NCBI GenBank assembly: GCA_964019655.1
Contig: CAXHTR010000004.1
Span: 372,001 to 436,000, forward strand
Direction: 5' to 3'
From: Perkinsela sp. pyNocScin1
Taxonomy: Eukaryota > Euglenozoa > Kinetoplastea > Prokinetoplastida > Perkinselidae
DNA length: 64,000 nt
Below, in pieces: positions 19,761 to 29,178 of this stretch. The position numbers and the translations under genes are program-made. The first letter of the stretch is position 1, and every line of letters begins with the position of its first letter. The notes below the pieces were generated by a model. The model searched no databases. It had not been told where the DNA came from and saw only the letters and a list, made by a program, of their open reading frames with translations.

Positions 19761-20597
19761 TCAGTCTTCGATACAGATGCTATGCTTGTGCCCATCCTCG
19801 TCCAAGATGGAACAAATATCATTACCCTCCAGACTGACTGCGCTCTCCGACACACTGCTCAGTATCACGGCTGTCCCGCTGAGCGAGTTGTCGCGCAGCG
19901 AAAGCATCCGAAGGCTTTCGGGTGGGTTCAGAAACACTAAACTGCCGCTGATGCTGTTCTTCTCCAGTTCGAGCACCGCAAACGCCGAAGGGAGTCTATC
20001 GAGGCACAATTCACCGCTCAGATGATTGTACCCAGCCAAAAGTATTCGCATGCTGGGAGGGAGCTTGTGCAGCGCTAAGCTCCCTGTAAAATTGTTCTCG
20101 CTGACGTCAATTTTTTCCAGTGTGATTGGTAGATTCGTCAAGTCGAGTGACCCCGACAGCTCGTTGGAAAAAACATCGAAGCGGATGAGGTGCGGTGGAA
20201 GGGTGCGCATGTCGACAGAACCGCTCATTCGATTTAGGTGCACGATGAGCTTCTCGAGAGTATCTGGGAGCCCGTGGGTGTCGATAGTTCCTTGAAAGTT
20301 CGCGCAAGCAATTTTGCAGCGTGTCACGCATCTTGGGAGGTACTGGAGCGGAAGTGTGCCGTCGGCGGCTAGGTTTTCGATCTCGGCCACGCGGCCCTCG
20401 CTGTCGCACGTGATATCGACCCAGTCGCAAACATCAAAGAATTCACCCTCCTTGCTCTTGTACTCTTCCTGACAGCCCTCGCTGCAGCCCGCCATGAGAA
20501 GCTCCATGCACTGCTGGTCGGTGAGGGAGGCGATGTCGACGCGGCCGAGCGATGGGTCGAGGGCAAGGATCTGGAGTGTGGAAAATAGGTGGAGCAT
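19761..20597 (-). CDS. LRR protein, group A
   Basis: 278 residues from ATG at 20597 (MLHLFSTLQILALDPSLGRV). Cap SLTDQQCMELL and VCDWVDITCDSEG. Seven repeats (LPDTLEKLIVHLNRMSGSVD, LPPHLIRFDVFSNELSGSLD, LPITLEKIDVSENNFTGSLA). The tail reads LSGTAVI and ICSILDEDGHKHS, with the final WEE lost. Upstream CTTTTGTCTTTCAAG then AATCTACA is a good acceptor plus the common CTACAATG start context. Confidence 0.88.
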   Translation of the reverse strand: MLHLFSTLQILALDPSLGRVDIASLTDQQCMELLMAGCSEGCQEEYKSKEGEFFDVCDWVDITCDSEGRVAEIENLAADGTLPLQYLPRCVTRCKIACANFQGTIDTHGLPDTLEKLIVHLNRMSGSVDMRTLPPHLIRFDVFSNELSGSLDLTNLPITLEKIDVSENNFTGSLALHKLPPSMRILLAGYNHLSGELCLDRLPSAFAVLELEKNSISGSLVFLNPPESLRMLSLRDNSLSGTAVILSSVSESAVSLEGNDICSILDEDGHKHSICIED

Positions 20598-20760
20598 TGT
20601 AGATTCTTGAAAGACAAAAGTAATTTCGATGCGTCGCACGAAGGGAATTTCATAGTTGAGTCACGTACAAATTTTGAATGTATGATGAATTCATCTGTAT
20701 TCACGTGTATATGCATATCGATATTGATAAAATATATTGACTATTGATATGTATAGAAAT

Positions 20761-21651
20761 TCACAAATGACTGAATGGGTATGGACGACTTTCACTGATT
20801 ATTTTCTTGGCCCACGTGTGACGGCGCCCCGTCTCATCGACGACTTCACGTAAGCTGTCATGCCTCAGCGAGAAGAACATTTTTCCGCTTGACTCCGCAA
20901 TGACAGCTCTCTCGATAGTGTTCCCACAAATAACAATTTCCTTTAGGTGCTTTGGAAGTTCTATCAGGCGAAATTCCCCCGAAAACGCGTTATTAGCGAG
21001 ATTCAGACGTTCCAGTTTGCTTGGGAGTCTCGCCGTAGCAATAGATCCCGTCAAATTATTCTTCTCGAGTGTGAGGCTTTTCACGTTCTTTGGTAGCCCG
21101 TCGAGCGGTAGCTCGCCGCTAAAACTATTTCTGCTCCAAAACAATTCAACGGGCGAACTCGGTAATTCGCTGAGTGCACAGCTGCCGCTAAACGCGTTTA
21201 CGTAAATGTATATGAGCCTGAGCGTCTGTGGAAATGCCTTGACATCGATTGCTCCGTGTAGTTTGTTGAATGTGACGTTGAGCTTGATGAGATGTACGGG
21301 GAGAAGTGAAGTATCAAGCGTTCCCTGAATACCACAGTCCTTGACAGCAAAGAATTCTGTTAGCGGTGGGATGAAATTGAATGGGAATTGCTTTGCATTG
21401 ATTGAGCTGTGGGCAATATCTATTACCTTCATGCGGTCATCTGTGCACTGCACTTCCATGCGCCACCCAAGTGTCCACTCGCAAGTATCTGCGTAATTTC
21501 CATTGCCGTCCTGAAGGCGCCTTTTGTCCTTTGTGTTAAGTCCATCAAAGAGCATTTCCATGAGCGTTTGGTCGGAGAGGGACTCGTAGTCGAGGCGGCC
21601 TAGCGCTGGATCGATGGCAGCGAGTTTGAGAACGAGATGAGTCGGGAACAT
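20761..21651 (-). CDS. LRR protein, group A
   Basis: 296 residues from ATG at 21651 (MFPTHLVLKLAAIDPALGRL). The frame is open 76 codons further to a non-family N-terminus, which I reject. Cap SLSDQTLMEML, TCEWTLGWRMEVQC (insertion between the two cysteines). FPFNFIPPLTEFF, GTLDTSLLP and six repeats follow (LPSKLERLNLANNAFSGEFR). The tail is LREVVDETGRRHTWAKKIIS. Close to 3128, 22217 and 23632. Confidence 0.87.
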   Translation of the reverse strand: MFPTHLVLKLAAIDPALGRLDYESLSDQTLMEMLFDGLNTKDKRRLQDGNGNYADTCEWTLGWRMEVQCTDDRMKVIDIAHSSINAKQFPFNFIPPLTEFFAVKDCGIQGTLDTSLLPVHLIKLNVTFNKLHGAIDVKAFPQTLRLIYIYVNAFSGSCALSELPSSPVELFWSRNSFSGELPLDGLPKNVKSLTLEKNNLTGSIATARLPSKLERLNLANNAFSGEFRLIELPKHLKEIVICGNTIERAVIAESSGKMFFSLRHDSLREVVDETGRRHTWAKKIISESRPYPFSHL

Positions 21652-22216
21652 GTCGTATACGATAAGGAAGATGAAATTCGAGAAAAACGTAGAAGTATCA
21701 TTCGACAGCAGTGTTTCTCGACCACATGGAGGTTTTCGAGTAACTCGCATCATTTTCAACTCAAAATAAACAATCAACATTGACTTCTGAATATTTCCAG
21801 AGGTTGGGAAGCATTTTTGGAAGAGATAGAATGCAGAGAGCGAATGGAAGTTGTATCTGATGATGCCGGGGGGACGCATCGGTCTCTACATGGGACAGGT
21901 ATCATATTCTAAGACAATTTTGCTGTACGACACATATTCAAGAAGGAATGCTTACGAGACTTGAGCACTTGCGTACATTTTGCATTGAAAACGCATCATA
22001 CAGATACAATTTTGATGCAGTGGACGAATCTGTTCATATGTTTCAACCTCATCAAGAAAGACATCGTTATCTATCAAAGATCTATGCTCATAGATTTCGG
22101 CTTACCCCAAAGTAATTAGTGGTGTACGTCATGCCAACCGAATAATACTCTATTATCACTAACAAACCTCCATGCTCTCTTTAAAATCATCTGGAATCAC
22201 TGCGAATATGCTTCTC
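21652..22216. other. Intergenic, no gene seen
   Basis: About 565 bases. It holds the pyrimidine-rich 5' flank of the 21651 gene and the possible readthrough tail of the 22217 gene (to 22187). Nothing else recognised. Confidence 0.5.
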
Positions 22217-23053
22217 TCACGGGTGCATCTCCCCATTCGCATCGATAACAGTTCTCACTTTGTCACAAAGGAATTGAAACGGCTTCCGCTTCCCAACCGC
22301 CCCAAGAACGATTGTCCCATTGAGCGCATTGCTCGCGAGATCCACAACACAAAGCCTCGCTGGAATGTCCATCAGCCGAAATTCACCTGTAAAGCGATTC
22401 TTGTCCAGAACAAGGGTTTCGATTCTGGGCGGTAGGCGGTCGATGTGCAGCTCTCCAGTCAGCTTGTTGTCGTCGACGTATAATGTCTGCATCGCTGCTG
22501 GCAGGTCGCTCAACGAAAGTTCACCAGTAAAATTATTGGCGCTCGCATAGAACCCATTGAGCGCGTCTGGAAGGTCAGCAAGTGCGATGCTGCCACTAAA
22601 ATTGTTGTGGCTGATCTCAAGCGTTTGAATCCCTCGAGAAAAATGTATGAAATTGATGGATCCGTGAAGATCGTTGCAGTGAACACTGAAAAAGAAGAGA
22701 AGCTGCGGTAGCACAGATGTATCAAGCGTTCCACGAAGACCGCTCCTTTGAATGGAAAACCGCTCTGTGCGCGGTGGTATCATGTCAAATGGAAACTGCT
22801 TGTCTGTAAAGCTCACTTTATTGACTTTGATGCGAGTCACGTGCTCTCCGTCACAGTCGATATGCACACATCTGTCCTTGGGCCACTTGCATACATCTCT
22901 GAAGTACCCGTGGGAGTCTTGGACTCTCTTTTTATAGCTTTCCTGCATTCCAGCGATGAGCAATTCCATCCGAGCCTGGTCGGAGAGTGCGTCGGAGTCC
23001 ACTCGACCGAGGGATGCGTCGATGGCTGCGATGAGGAGTGTTGTCGAGGGCAT
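22217..23053 (-). CDS. LRR protein, group A, tail cut by TGA
   Basis: 278 residues from ATG at 23053 (MPSTTLLIAAIDASLGRVDS). Cap ALSDQARMELL and VCKWPKDRCVHIDC. FPFDMIPPRTERF, GTLDTSVLP and six repeats follow (LPDALNGFYASANNFTGELS). The tail reads VRTVIDANGEMHP and then TGA, exactly where relatives have HPWEE, i.e. Trp TGG changed to TGA; ten further codons (EKHIRSDSR) follow before the next stop at 22187. Upstream TTTCCTTTCTTTCCTACAATAG lies one base before the ATG, a classic acceptor. Confidence 0.85.
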   Translation of the reverse strand: MPSTTLLIAAIDASLGRVDSDALSDQARMELLIAGMQESYKKRVQDSHGYFRDVCKWPKDRCVHIDCDGEHVTRIKVNKVSFTDKQFPFDMIPPRTERFSIQRSGLRGTLDTSVLPQLLFFFSVHCNDLHGSINFIHFSRGIQTLEISHNNFSGSIALADLPDALNGFYASANNFTGELSLSDLPAAMQTLYVDDNKLTGELHIDRLPPRIETLVLDKNRFTGEFRLMDIPARLCVVDLASNALNGTIVLGAVGKRKPFQFLCDKVRTVIDANGEMHP

Positions 23054-23085
23054 GCTATTGTAGGAAAGAAAGGAAATTCTGAGGG
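23054..23085 (-). promoter_or_regulatory. Candidate trans-splice acceptor
   Basis: Minus strand: TTTCCTTTCTTTCCTACAAT followed by AG, one base ahead of the ATG at 23053. The pyrimidine tract plus AG is the signal for spliced-leader addition in kinetoplastids. Position inferred, not proven. Confidence 0.5.
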
Positions 23086-23631
23086 CAATCAAAAGGAAGT
23101 AGAGAGAGAGAGATGGTATCGTTACTTCAGACAGCTGGTTGCCCGTGCTGCTCACTGTTATTTGTATTCTTTTTTGCAAAGCTCGAAGGATACCAGCAAT
23201 GATTCTGCCTTCATACGTAGAAAGATTCAAAGAATAATTGATCAATTTCGAAAAGTCAGTCTCTGGAAGCCACGCACGGTCACTAAAACTTTTCTTTCAA
23301 AAATCGACCCCGTTTCATTCCGTTTGTTTGTGACACATCTTGTGTTAAGTAACAAGAATCCGTTTTCCTGCGGTACTATTCAGCCCCCATATTCCATTTC
23401 ACCCATGGACTTCAGTTTTTTTTAGAGAATACCCACCTTCTTGAAACGCATGCTTTCTTTTTCGGCAGGAATGTGTCATACTTCATCGTGCAATGGAAAT
23501 CGAGCATACAAGAGAATAATTTACTTGTCCTCAAAATCTTTACACATTAACACGACGAATTCTGAATATAAGATGTGTATAATTCAAATGAAAAGTCAAC
23601 TTCTGTGCGCTTCTACCCGACTACTGAGAAC
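23086..23631. other. Intergenic, no gene seen
   Basis: About 545 bases with no recognisable gene, RNA or LRR fragment; includes short GA- and T-rich runs. Confidence 0.45.
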
Positions 23632-24525
23632 TTAGTATTCATCGCTATCATCATCGCTCGACGACGCATTGAGCCAGAAGTCAGCTTCCCACATGTGCTT
23701 CATTGCGTCTTCTAGCTTGTGCTTTTCACCGTTTGTATCAACGATCGCTGTGATAGACTCAAAATGAAAAGCCGCCGGGTCGCTTGTCTCACCGAGAACA
23801 ATGGTTCCGCTCAGCAAGTTCTTCCCCGTGCTGACACACTCCAGGTTTGGTGGAATTTCGAGCAGTCGGAAGTCACCCGAAAACGAATTCTCTGCGAGAT
23901 CGAGCAATCGCAATGTAGGTGGAAGTTGATCAATGTGCAGAGACCCCATCAGGTCGTTGTTATGCACATGGAAATTTTTCATACCAGTTGGTAAATCGTT
24001 GAGCGACAGTTCCCCACTAAAATGGTTCCCGCTTGCATGAAAATCGACGAGCGTGTCCGGTAGATCTGCTATCGTGATGCTCCCGGTGAAAGCATTGGCA
24101 CTGAGTCTAATTTCTTGCAGCTCTCGTGGGAACTTTTGAAAGTCAATTGGCCCTTCGAGTTTATTTCGTCTGACGTTGAAGTAATGAAGGCCCAATGGAA
24201 GATTCGCTGTATCGAGGGTTCCTTCGAGCTGCATCTCAGTCACTGAGAGACTTTTCGTGAGTGGTGGTACGAGCTCGAAGCAAAAATGCTTGTCGGTGAA
24301 GCAGGAGTATCTTAACCAAAATTCATCGACCCGACCATCTACGCAGCGGACTGGAATCCACTCGCATACGTCTTTATAGTTCCCGTGCGCATCTTGGAGC
24401 ATTGTTTTCTGTCTCGGGTGGAGCTTATCGACGAGCATCTCCATAAGGGCTTGATCGGAGAGTGATTCGTAGTCGAGGCGGCCGAGTGCTGGGTCAATGC
24501 TGCAAAGCTGGAGACAGTTGTACAT
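23632..24525 (-). CDS. LRR protein, group A
   Basis: 297 residues from ATG at 24525 (MYNCLQLCSIDPALGRLDYE). An in-frame ATG at 24594 lies upstream, but a strong pyrimidine tract and AG (TTGCCCCTTCCCAG at about 24540) falls between the two, so the shorter start is preferred. Cap SLSDQALMEML and VCEWIPVRC. GTLDTANLP and six to seven repeats (LPPTLRLLDLAENSFSGDFR). The tail ITAVFDESG-type segment reads ITAIVDTNGEKHKLED; the end is acidic (SSSDDDSDEY). Confidence 0.88.
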   Translation of the reverse strand: MYNCLQLCSIDPALGRLDYESLSDQALMEMLVDKLHPRQKTMLQDAHGNYKDVCEWIPVRCVDGRVDEFWLRYSCFTDKHFCFELVPPLTKSLSVTEMQLEGTLDTANLPLGLHYFNVRRNKLEGPIDFQKFPRELQEIRLSANAFTGSITIADLPDTLVDFHASGNHFSGELSLNDLPTGMKNFHVHNNDLMGSLHIDQLPPTLRLLDLAENSFSGDFRLLEIPPNLECVSTGKNLLSGTIVLGETSDPAAFHFESITAIVDTNGEKHKLEDAMKHMWEADFWLNASSSDDDSDEY

Positions 24526-24539
24526 GTTTAAGATTAGAG

Positions 24540-24562
24540 CTGGGAAGGGGCAAAGAGCAATC
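24540..24562 (-). promoter_or_regulatory. Candidate trans-splice acceptor deciding a start
   Basis: Minus strand GCTCTTTGCCCCTTCCC followed by AG, then CTCTAATCTTAAAC and the ATG at 24525. It separates the two in-frame ATG codons of the 23632 gene and argues for the downstream one. Confidence 0.5.
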
Positions 24563-24614
24563 CTGCTTTCATAAAAAAGATTGTGCTTTGTCATGTACTT
24601 TTATTTTCATGAGA

Positions 24615-25262
24615 CTATTCTCGCAGCGCGCTTTCCGCATTTCCCTTCATGACCAAAACTCGACGCGGATAGTCGCGCTCCACCCCATTCGTATCGACAA
24701 GCAGAACCCTTTCGATTTCCATACCCTGCAGCGTAATTCGGAGGTCATGGTACACCTCTGGTATTCGCAAGACTTTCTGGTCAATGGCGTTGTTTCGAAG
24801 GTTGAGCTCCTGGAGCGATTCCGGCAGATTCCACATGCTGATTGTCCCACTTATCCGGTTGTTGTGCAGCTTGAGCTCTTCCAGGTTTGCAGGCAGTGCC
24901 TCAAGGTCTATTGGCCCGAAAATTTCGTTCGCGTTGAGATTAATGGTAGTGATACATCGCGGAAAGCGTCGCAAATTTAGTTCGTATCGCTGCGCACAAT
25001 GAACAATGCAGACGCGACGAATACTTGGCGGAAGCACGTGGAGATTATAATTGCCGATATCCTCGTACCATACGCCGTACTCGGTGACTATACCATCCAC
25101 ACAAGAAACATCTCGCCATGCGCAGGCGTTGGAAGCAGATGTGCCATATGTGATGCGCCCCTTACCTTCTTCTGCAATGTCTTGGATAAAGAGCGTCATG
25201 AGCGTCGCCTGCATGGAAAGCGTATCGAGGCGCTGGACTTCTTCATTGACGGACAGGAACAT
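24615..25262 (-). CDS. LRR protein, group B2
   Basis: 215 residues, start MFLSVNEEVQRLDTLSMQAT, a less hydrophobic start than most. Cap C-A-W-R-D-V-S-C-V-D-G; then VLPPSIRRVCIV, RRFPRCITTINLNANEIFGP, ALPANLEELKLHNNRISGTI and NLPESLQELNLRNNAIDQ. The tail (EVYHDLRITLQGMEIERVLL) resembles a short relic at 770-895. It is related to the partial gene at 1 and to 58064. The start context is ACACAAATG. Confidence 0.84.
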   Translation of the reverse strand: MFLSVNEEVQRLDTLSMQATLMTLFIQDIAEEGKGRITYGTSASNACAWRDVSCVDGIVTEYGVWYEDIGNYNLHVLPPSIRRVCIVHCAQRYELNLRRFPRCITTINLNANEIFGPIDLEALPANLEELKLHNNRISGTISMWNLPESLQELNLRNNAIDQKVLRIPEVYHDLRITLQGMEIERVLLVDTNGVERDYPRRVLVMKGNAESALRE

Positions 25263-25411
25263 TTGTGTAAGCGTAAGTGAATCAAAGGAAAATAACTTGG
25301 ACGTATCTTGGCTCCGAGAACATCGCGTTAGACTATTATCTGTCGTATGTCATGGATTGTGGGTATTTTGCAAGTATCCATTACTATGAAGATGATTCCT
25401 TGTTTACATCG

Positions 25412-25567
25412 CTAAAAGAATGACTGCCGACAAAAGGCGCAGGTAGAAGATTTCTTCAACCACTGGTCGATGCACTTCGCATGAAATATGTGCCCACATT
25501 TCAGTGTTCGCAAGAGTTCACCTTCTTCAAACGGCTCCAGGCAAATGTTGCAAGTAGTAGCATACGC
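25412..25567 (-). pseudogene. RING-H2 segment downstream of an in-frame TAG
   Basis: In the same frame as the next feature but after its TAG, 51 codons give AYATTCNICLEPFEEGELLR and the rest of a full RING-H2 finger: C-x2-C-x14-C-x1-H-x2-H-x2-C-x10-C-x2-C, ending CRQSFF and TAG. RING-H2 fingers bind two zinc ions and recruit E2 ubiquitin-conjugating enzymes. There is no ATG between the TAG and the first zinc ligand, so it cannot be translated alone from a normal start. Typed pseudogene because of the stop; readthrough is an alternative. Confidence 0.75.
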
Positions 25568-26062
25568 CTACAATGGTGCAATGGATGAGAGCATGTGTTG
25601 TTCGAGCGCTGCAGGTGTGCGTGGAGGTCGGGCAACTGCTTGCGCTGCAAATCGTTTAATTTCGTTCATTCCATTCAATGATTTTCGACCTACCTCTTGT
25701 TTGATTGCCATGCGCGTGAGTTTGCTCGTAATTTTCTTTAACGCTTCGCTCTCGCCCGTACAATCTTCTTGAACTCCGCCCTCAAAGTATCCCTTGAGGT
25801 GAACCACTGCGCCTTCGTCCCCTTCAATCAAGAACTCCACCTCGCTGTCGGGCATAAATCTCATGCTTAGCGGCAAACTGTACACACGATATGATCGGGA
25901 AAAGGTGCCGATTTCCAATGACGTACCGTCGATCATCATGAAAAGATTAACCTCTTTGGATCCCGGTGTTGCGAGTGTGGCCTCGATGAGGTTCAGATGT
26001 CCAATATCAGGGATGGCTTCGTGCGGCTTGCCGACGGTAAGCTCACGGAAGAATTTTCTCAT
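25568..26062 (-). CDS. Nucleoplasmin-like domain protein, truncated before a RING-H2 finger
   Basis: 164 residues. The first about 95 (MRKFFRELTVGKPHEAIPDI onward: HLNLIEATLATPG, VNLFMMIDGTSLEIGTF, VHLKGYFEGG) fit the nucleoplasmin-like fold found in nuclear FKBPs, plant HD2 and trypanosome nucleoplasmin-like protein. A linker with basic residues and PPRTPAALEQHMLSSIAPL follows, then TAG at 25568-25570. One base change from CAG would continue into the RING-H2 finger. The upstream ATTTTCAG and the TCAAATG context support the start. It is one of the few non-LRR genes here. Fold assignment is from pattern recognition only. Confidence 0.7.
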   Translation of the reverse strand: MRKFFRELTVGKPHEAIPDIGHLNLIEATLATPGSKEVNLFMMIDGTSLEIGTFSRSYRVYSLPLSMRFMPDSEVEFLIEGDEGAVVHLKGYFEGGVQEDCTGESEALKKITSKLTRMAIKQEVGRKSLNGMNEIKRFAAQAVARPPRTPAALEQHMLSSIAPL

Positions 26063-26125
26063 TTGATAAAAAGTAGCTGAAAATTAAATTTCATAAATCG
26101 TTAAAGAGCATACCTTGTTCCAACT

Positions 26126-26620
26126 CTACTGACGTATGTTTCTGCAATCAAACCCGTCTTCTTTGGCGATCGGGTGATACATCAGTGCTAAAACTGTATT
26201 GCATTTTTTGAGACAGGAATGAATGAATGATTGAGCGATGATCTGAAAGTGATTTCTGCGAATATAAACATCATCAAGCTTGTCAGGCAGCTTATCGATG
26301 AAATTTATCACCTGGGACTAATTGTAAGAAATTCTATACTTTTACGTATCTGTTGCAGTTAATCGAGGCTCACTTCTCCTTTAAAGCTACTTTCCACTTG
26401 CATCGATGACTGCTTTGATCCATGGTCAACAGAGCTTCAACCACTATGCCCCCTACGTGTACGAAAGAACTGACCGATGCACAAGATATCGGTAAGTATG
26501 AGCTTGGGAAGGTTAATCTTAATACCTTGGCATATCTTGGCTCGAAGTGACAGTTTTGAGAAGCACACGCTTCGTCTCTTTTACAGGCGCCTCGGCACTG
26601 ATGACCTCAAATATAGGCGA
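26126..26620 (-). pseudogene. Decayed LRR gene
   Basis: The minus strand holds broken LRR pieces in changing frames: SSFKGEVSLD then a stop and IRKSIEFLTIS, then VINFIDKLPDKLDDVYIRRN running to a stop at 26126. The spacing and the xFxGEVSLD and LPxKL cores are those of the family. No cap or start remains. Surrounding bases to 26868 show nothing else. Confidence 0.55.
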
Positions 26621-26868
26621 AGTAAATGTTTTCGAAATCTACTTTACATGAGATATCATGATGCAAATTTTTGTATGCGATTCTATGAGCACAAGCAGCT
26701 GAGGATTGCGGCGAACTCACAGATATTCATTGAATTACATAAATGGCATTCAAACGTAAACATTCACTCGCATTTAGTTCAGCCACACAGAAGAAAGTAA
26801 GTTATGCGATTGGTGCTATTATATACATATCATATGATTCGGTCATAATATCATAGATCTTGCGCGTA

Positions 26869-27288
26869 TCACATGTATTTGGCAATGAGACCGCCGATCA
26901 AGACTGCACAAAAATGCAAGATAAAAAATCCGACGAAGTCGGAGTTTGACATGACGCTTGTCTGCGATTTCGCAGCATAATATTGTCGAGCTGCACGGCG
27001 GCACCATATATGAACTGCTGGGCGAATACGCGATCGCCGGGCTGCATGGGCTCTTCGAGAAGATGTGCGGGTTCCGGGTGCTGGCGAAGTCGACGCAGTG
27101 GTGGCGTGCACGGGGGGCGCGAGTATCAGAGGCGCAGTATCGTGGTTGAGTGGCGCGGGTGTTGCTGGGGCAAGGACATTCATCTGTATGGCGTCTGTGA
27201 CCGCCTGACAGACGCGCTCTCGGGTGCTTTGCACATTGCGCAGATGCTCCTGGACCCTCGCTTCTTCCCGCGCACACCTTCGCCACAT
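26869..27288 (-). CDS. Possible tail-anchored protein, frame uncertain
   Basis: A GC-rich stretch with several overlapping open minus frames. The one given has 139 residues: a charged helix (AREEARVQEHLRNVQSTRER), an Ala/Pro-rich linker and a C-terminal hydrophobic segment (DFVGFFILHFCAVLIGGLIA) ending in KYM, like a tail anchor. A second ATG frame, 26843-27448, overlaps it and looks natural only in its first third (RFNSSAPNAMRTASAICAPS). A third frame looks natural near 27000-27080. The true gene may be frameshifted. No family recognised. Confidence 0.35.
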   Translation of the reverse strand: MWRRCAREEARVQEHLRNVQSTRERVCQAVTDAIQMNVLAPATPAPLNHDTAPLILAPPVHATTASTSPAPGTRTSSRRAHAARRSRIRPAVHIWCRRAARQYYAAKSQTSVMSNSDFVGFFILHFCAVLIGGLIAKYM

Positions 27289-27845
27289 GACTGATGGTCT
27301 CCACTTCCGATGGTGCACAAATGGCGCTCGCTGTGCGCATGGCGTTCGGTGCAGAGGAGTTGAATCTTGGACCAGATCTGGTTTGTGTAGTACATGGCTT
27401 TTTAGATGCAGCCTTGCGGGATTTTTGAATGCTGTCGGAATGTTTCATGGGTTAAAAGAATGCGAATGCTATGTGAATATTATTTGAGAGCAAATAAAGA
27501 GCACTTGCGGGAAATGGTAAAAAAGCAAATGAATTACAAATTGCATGCATATAAAGAACTGTCCCTGAAAGCACGTACTACACTGTAGCTCCCCTATTTG
27601 AATCTGAATACGGAGTGGAGATAGAGTCCTATCTTCAAGATAAACTGTTTGACCTTTCAGGTAAAAATCATTTCCCAATCATCGTTCGCGCAGAAAGTGT
27701 GTCAAAGGAGAAAGTCACTAGATCATTGTATTACCAATTGAACGAAAAAAAAAACGCCGCGTCAACTCCATGAGATGCATTTGCTACTTTTCAACTTTAT
27801 CTATCCGTATATCTCTTAGTGCCTTTATCTATCCTTTCCATCGAC
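27289..27845. other. Intergenic, little seen
   Basis: Apart from the N-terminal part of an overlapping frame near 27300-27448, I see only AT-rich DNA, a run of ten A at about 27748 and two copies of TTTATCTATCC near 27800 and 27825. Confidence 0.4.
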
Positions 27846-28622
27846 TTACGCCATCGTGAGAAAGTTTCGCGCAAAGGCGTGCCTCTTCTTGTCCTCGTCG
27901 ACAACCACCTTGACTCCGCTTTCGCCGATGTGTACTGACGTCTTCTTCATCGCCTTGCACACGACCGCCTCCTTCGAAAAGCAGTTGCGGTCAGCGAACA
28001 CACAGAACTGGGCATTCGGCGCCTTTTTGAGAGCAAATGCTCCCCTGATCTGGTTCTCTCCAAAGTCGAGGATTTTGATAGAGGCCGGCAGCGCATCGAG
28101 CGCTACCTTTCCTTCGAGCTTGTTGTTGCGCACGTTGAGCGCTTCGAGGCGCTTTGGCAGCTTTGACAGGTCGAGACTCCCGCGAAAGGCGTTGTGGCTC
28201 AGGTCGATCTTCGCGAGGGACTCGGGAAACGTCGAAAAGTCGACACTTCCATCAAAATCGTTGTCGGTCAGCTCGAACATGCGTAGGCCCTTTGGGAGCT
28301 TCGCTGTGTCAACCGTTCCTAGCGACTTCCCGTACGTCGCACGAAAGACTTTGGCGTTCTTCGGGATGAACTCGAGGTGCAGCAGGCACGGCGGCAGGTC
28401 CCAGCCCGTCCACTCGATGCTCACCACGGACTCGCTCTTGGCGCAGCTCACGCCCTTCCAGCCGCAGTGGTCCTCGTCGAGGCGTATCTCGTGGAACTCC
28501 GCGCCGCACTCTATCGTCATGTCCTGGCAGAGCAGCTCCATCATCTGGCCGTCGGAGAGGAGCTCAAAGTCGAAGCGACCAGGTTGGACGTCGGCAGCGA
28601 ATAGAATTGGTGTGTATTGCAT
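27846..28622 (-). CDS. LRR protein, group A, GC-rich
   Basis: 258 residues, start MQYTPILFAADVQPGRFDFE. Cap SDGQMMELL and HCGWKGVSC with both cysteines. Five to six repeats (FPESLAKIDLSHNAFRGSLD, LPKRLEALNVRNNKLEGKVA). The tail reads VKVVVDEDKKRHAFARNFL, a variant with the VVDE core but no WEE. It is noticeably richer in G/C third positions than its neighbours, which also leaves its antisense strand open over the whole length; the antisense frame has no LRR pattern and is a shadow. Confidence 0.87.
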   Translation of the reverse strand: MQYTPILFAADVQPGRFDFELLSDGQMMELLCQDMTIECGAEFHEIRLDEDHCGWKGVSCAKSESVVSIEWTGWDLPPCLLHLEFIPKNAKVFRATYGKSLGTVDTAKLPKGLRMFELTDNDFDGSVDFSTFPESLAKIDLSHNAFRGSLDLSKLPKRLEALNVRNNKLEGKVALDALPASIKILDFGENQIRGAFALKKAPNAQFCVFADRNCFSKEAVVCKAMKKTSVHIGESGVKVVVDEDKKRHAFARNFLTMA

Positions 28623-29178
28623 GAGATGTTGAGTAAAGATGAGAGAAAAGGTGGGATTCTGGGTTTTGATGCAAACTGGGAAGTCGATACAAATACCACT
28701 TTATGGAGCTCTGATAGAAAACTGCAAGAACTCTGTGTTTTGAGTGTATCCCATTTTCCAATTTACTGTTACTCTCTGGAGCGATTCGAATCCAAATTTA
28801 CAGCACAAATCCATGTACGAAGGCTATGTATAGCAGTTACAATCTCATTCTGTATTCGACGAAGATACATTTCTTCTGATTCGCACAGGTCTCGATCCCA
28901 AAGGTAACATTCGATGGTATAGTTTATGTCGCACTGAAGCTGTCGAATCGGCTTAGGAGTCGTGAATTTTCATCGACAACTTTAATTTATATCCACACAC
29001 ATCAGACAGCACGTGGAATCAGCGTTCTATCTTCGTCCATTTCAAGATGAAGAAAAGATATACATACGAATGTGTAGAGCACTTTGATCGTCATAGGCAT
29101 GGGATAAGCTTCTATGAATAAAGATATATAAAGTCCACGAATAATCACTGTATTTTGCTGCATGCTGATGCGCACCAC
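28623..29178. other. Intergenic, no gene seen
   Basis: About 555 AT-rich bases between two group A genes; no LRR fragment or RNA gene recognised. Confidence 0.5.

Noticed and set aside
21652-21879. 76-residue N-terminal extension of the 20761 gene
   Set aside because: No counterpart in relatives, and the start MFPTHLV matches the usual distance to the cap.
27856-28632. Plus-strand frame of 258 codons opposite the 27846 LRR gene
   Set aside because: It mirrors a GC-rich gene, has no recognisable pattern, and the minus frame has a full LRR architecture.
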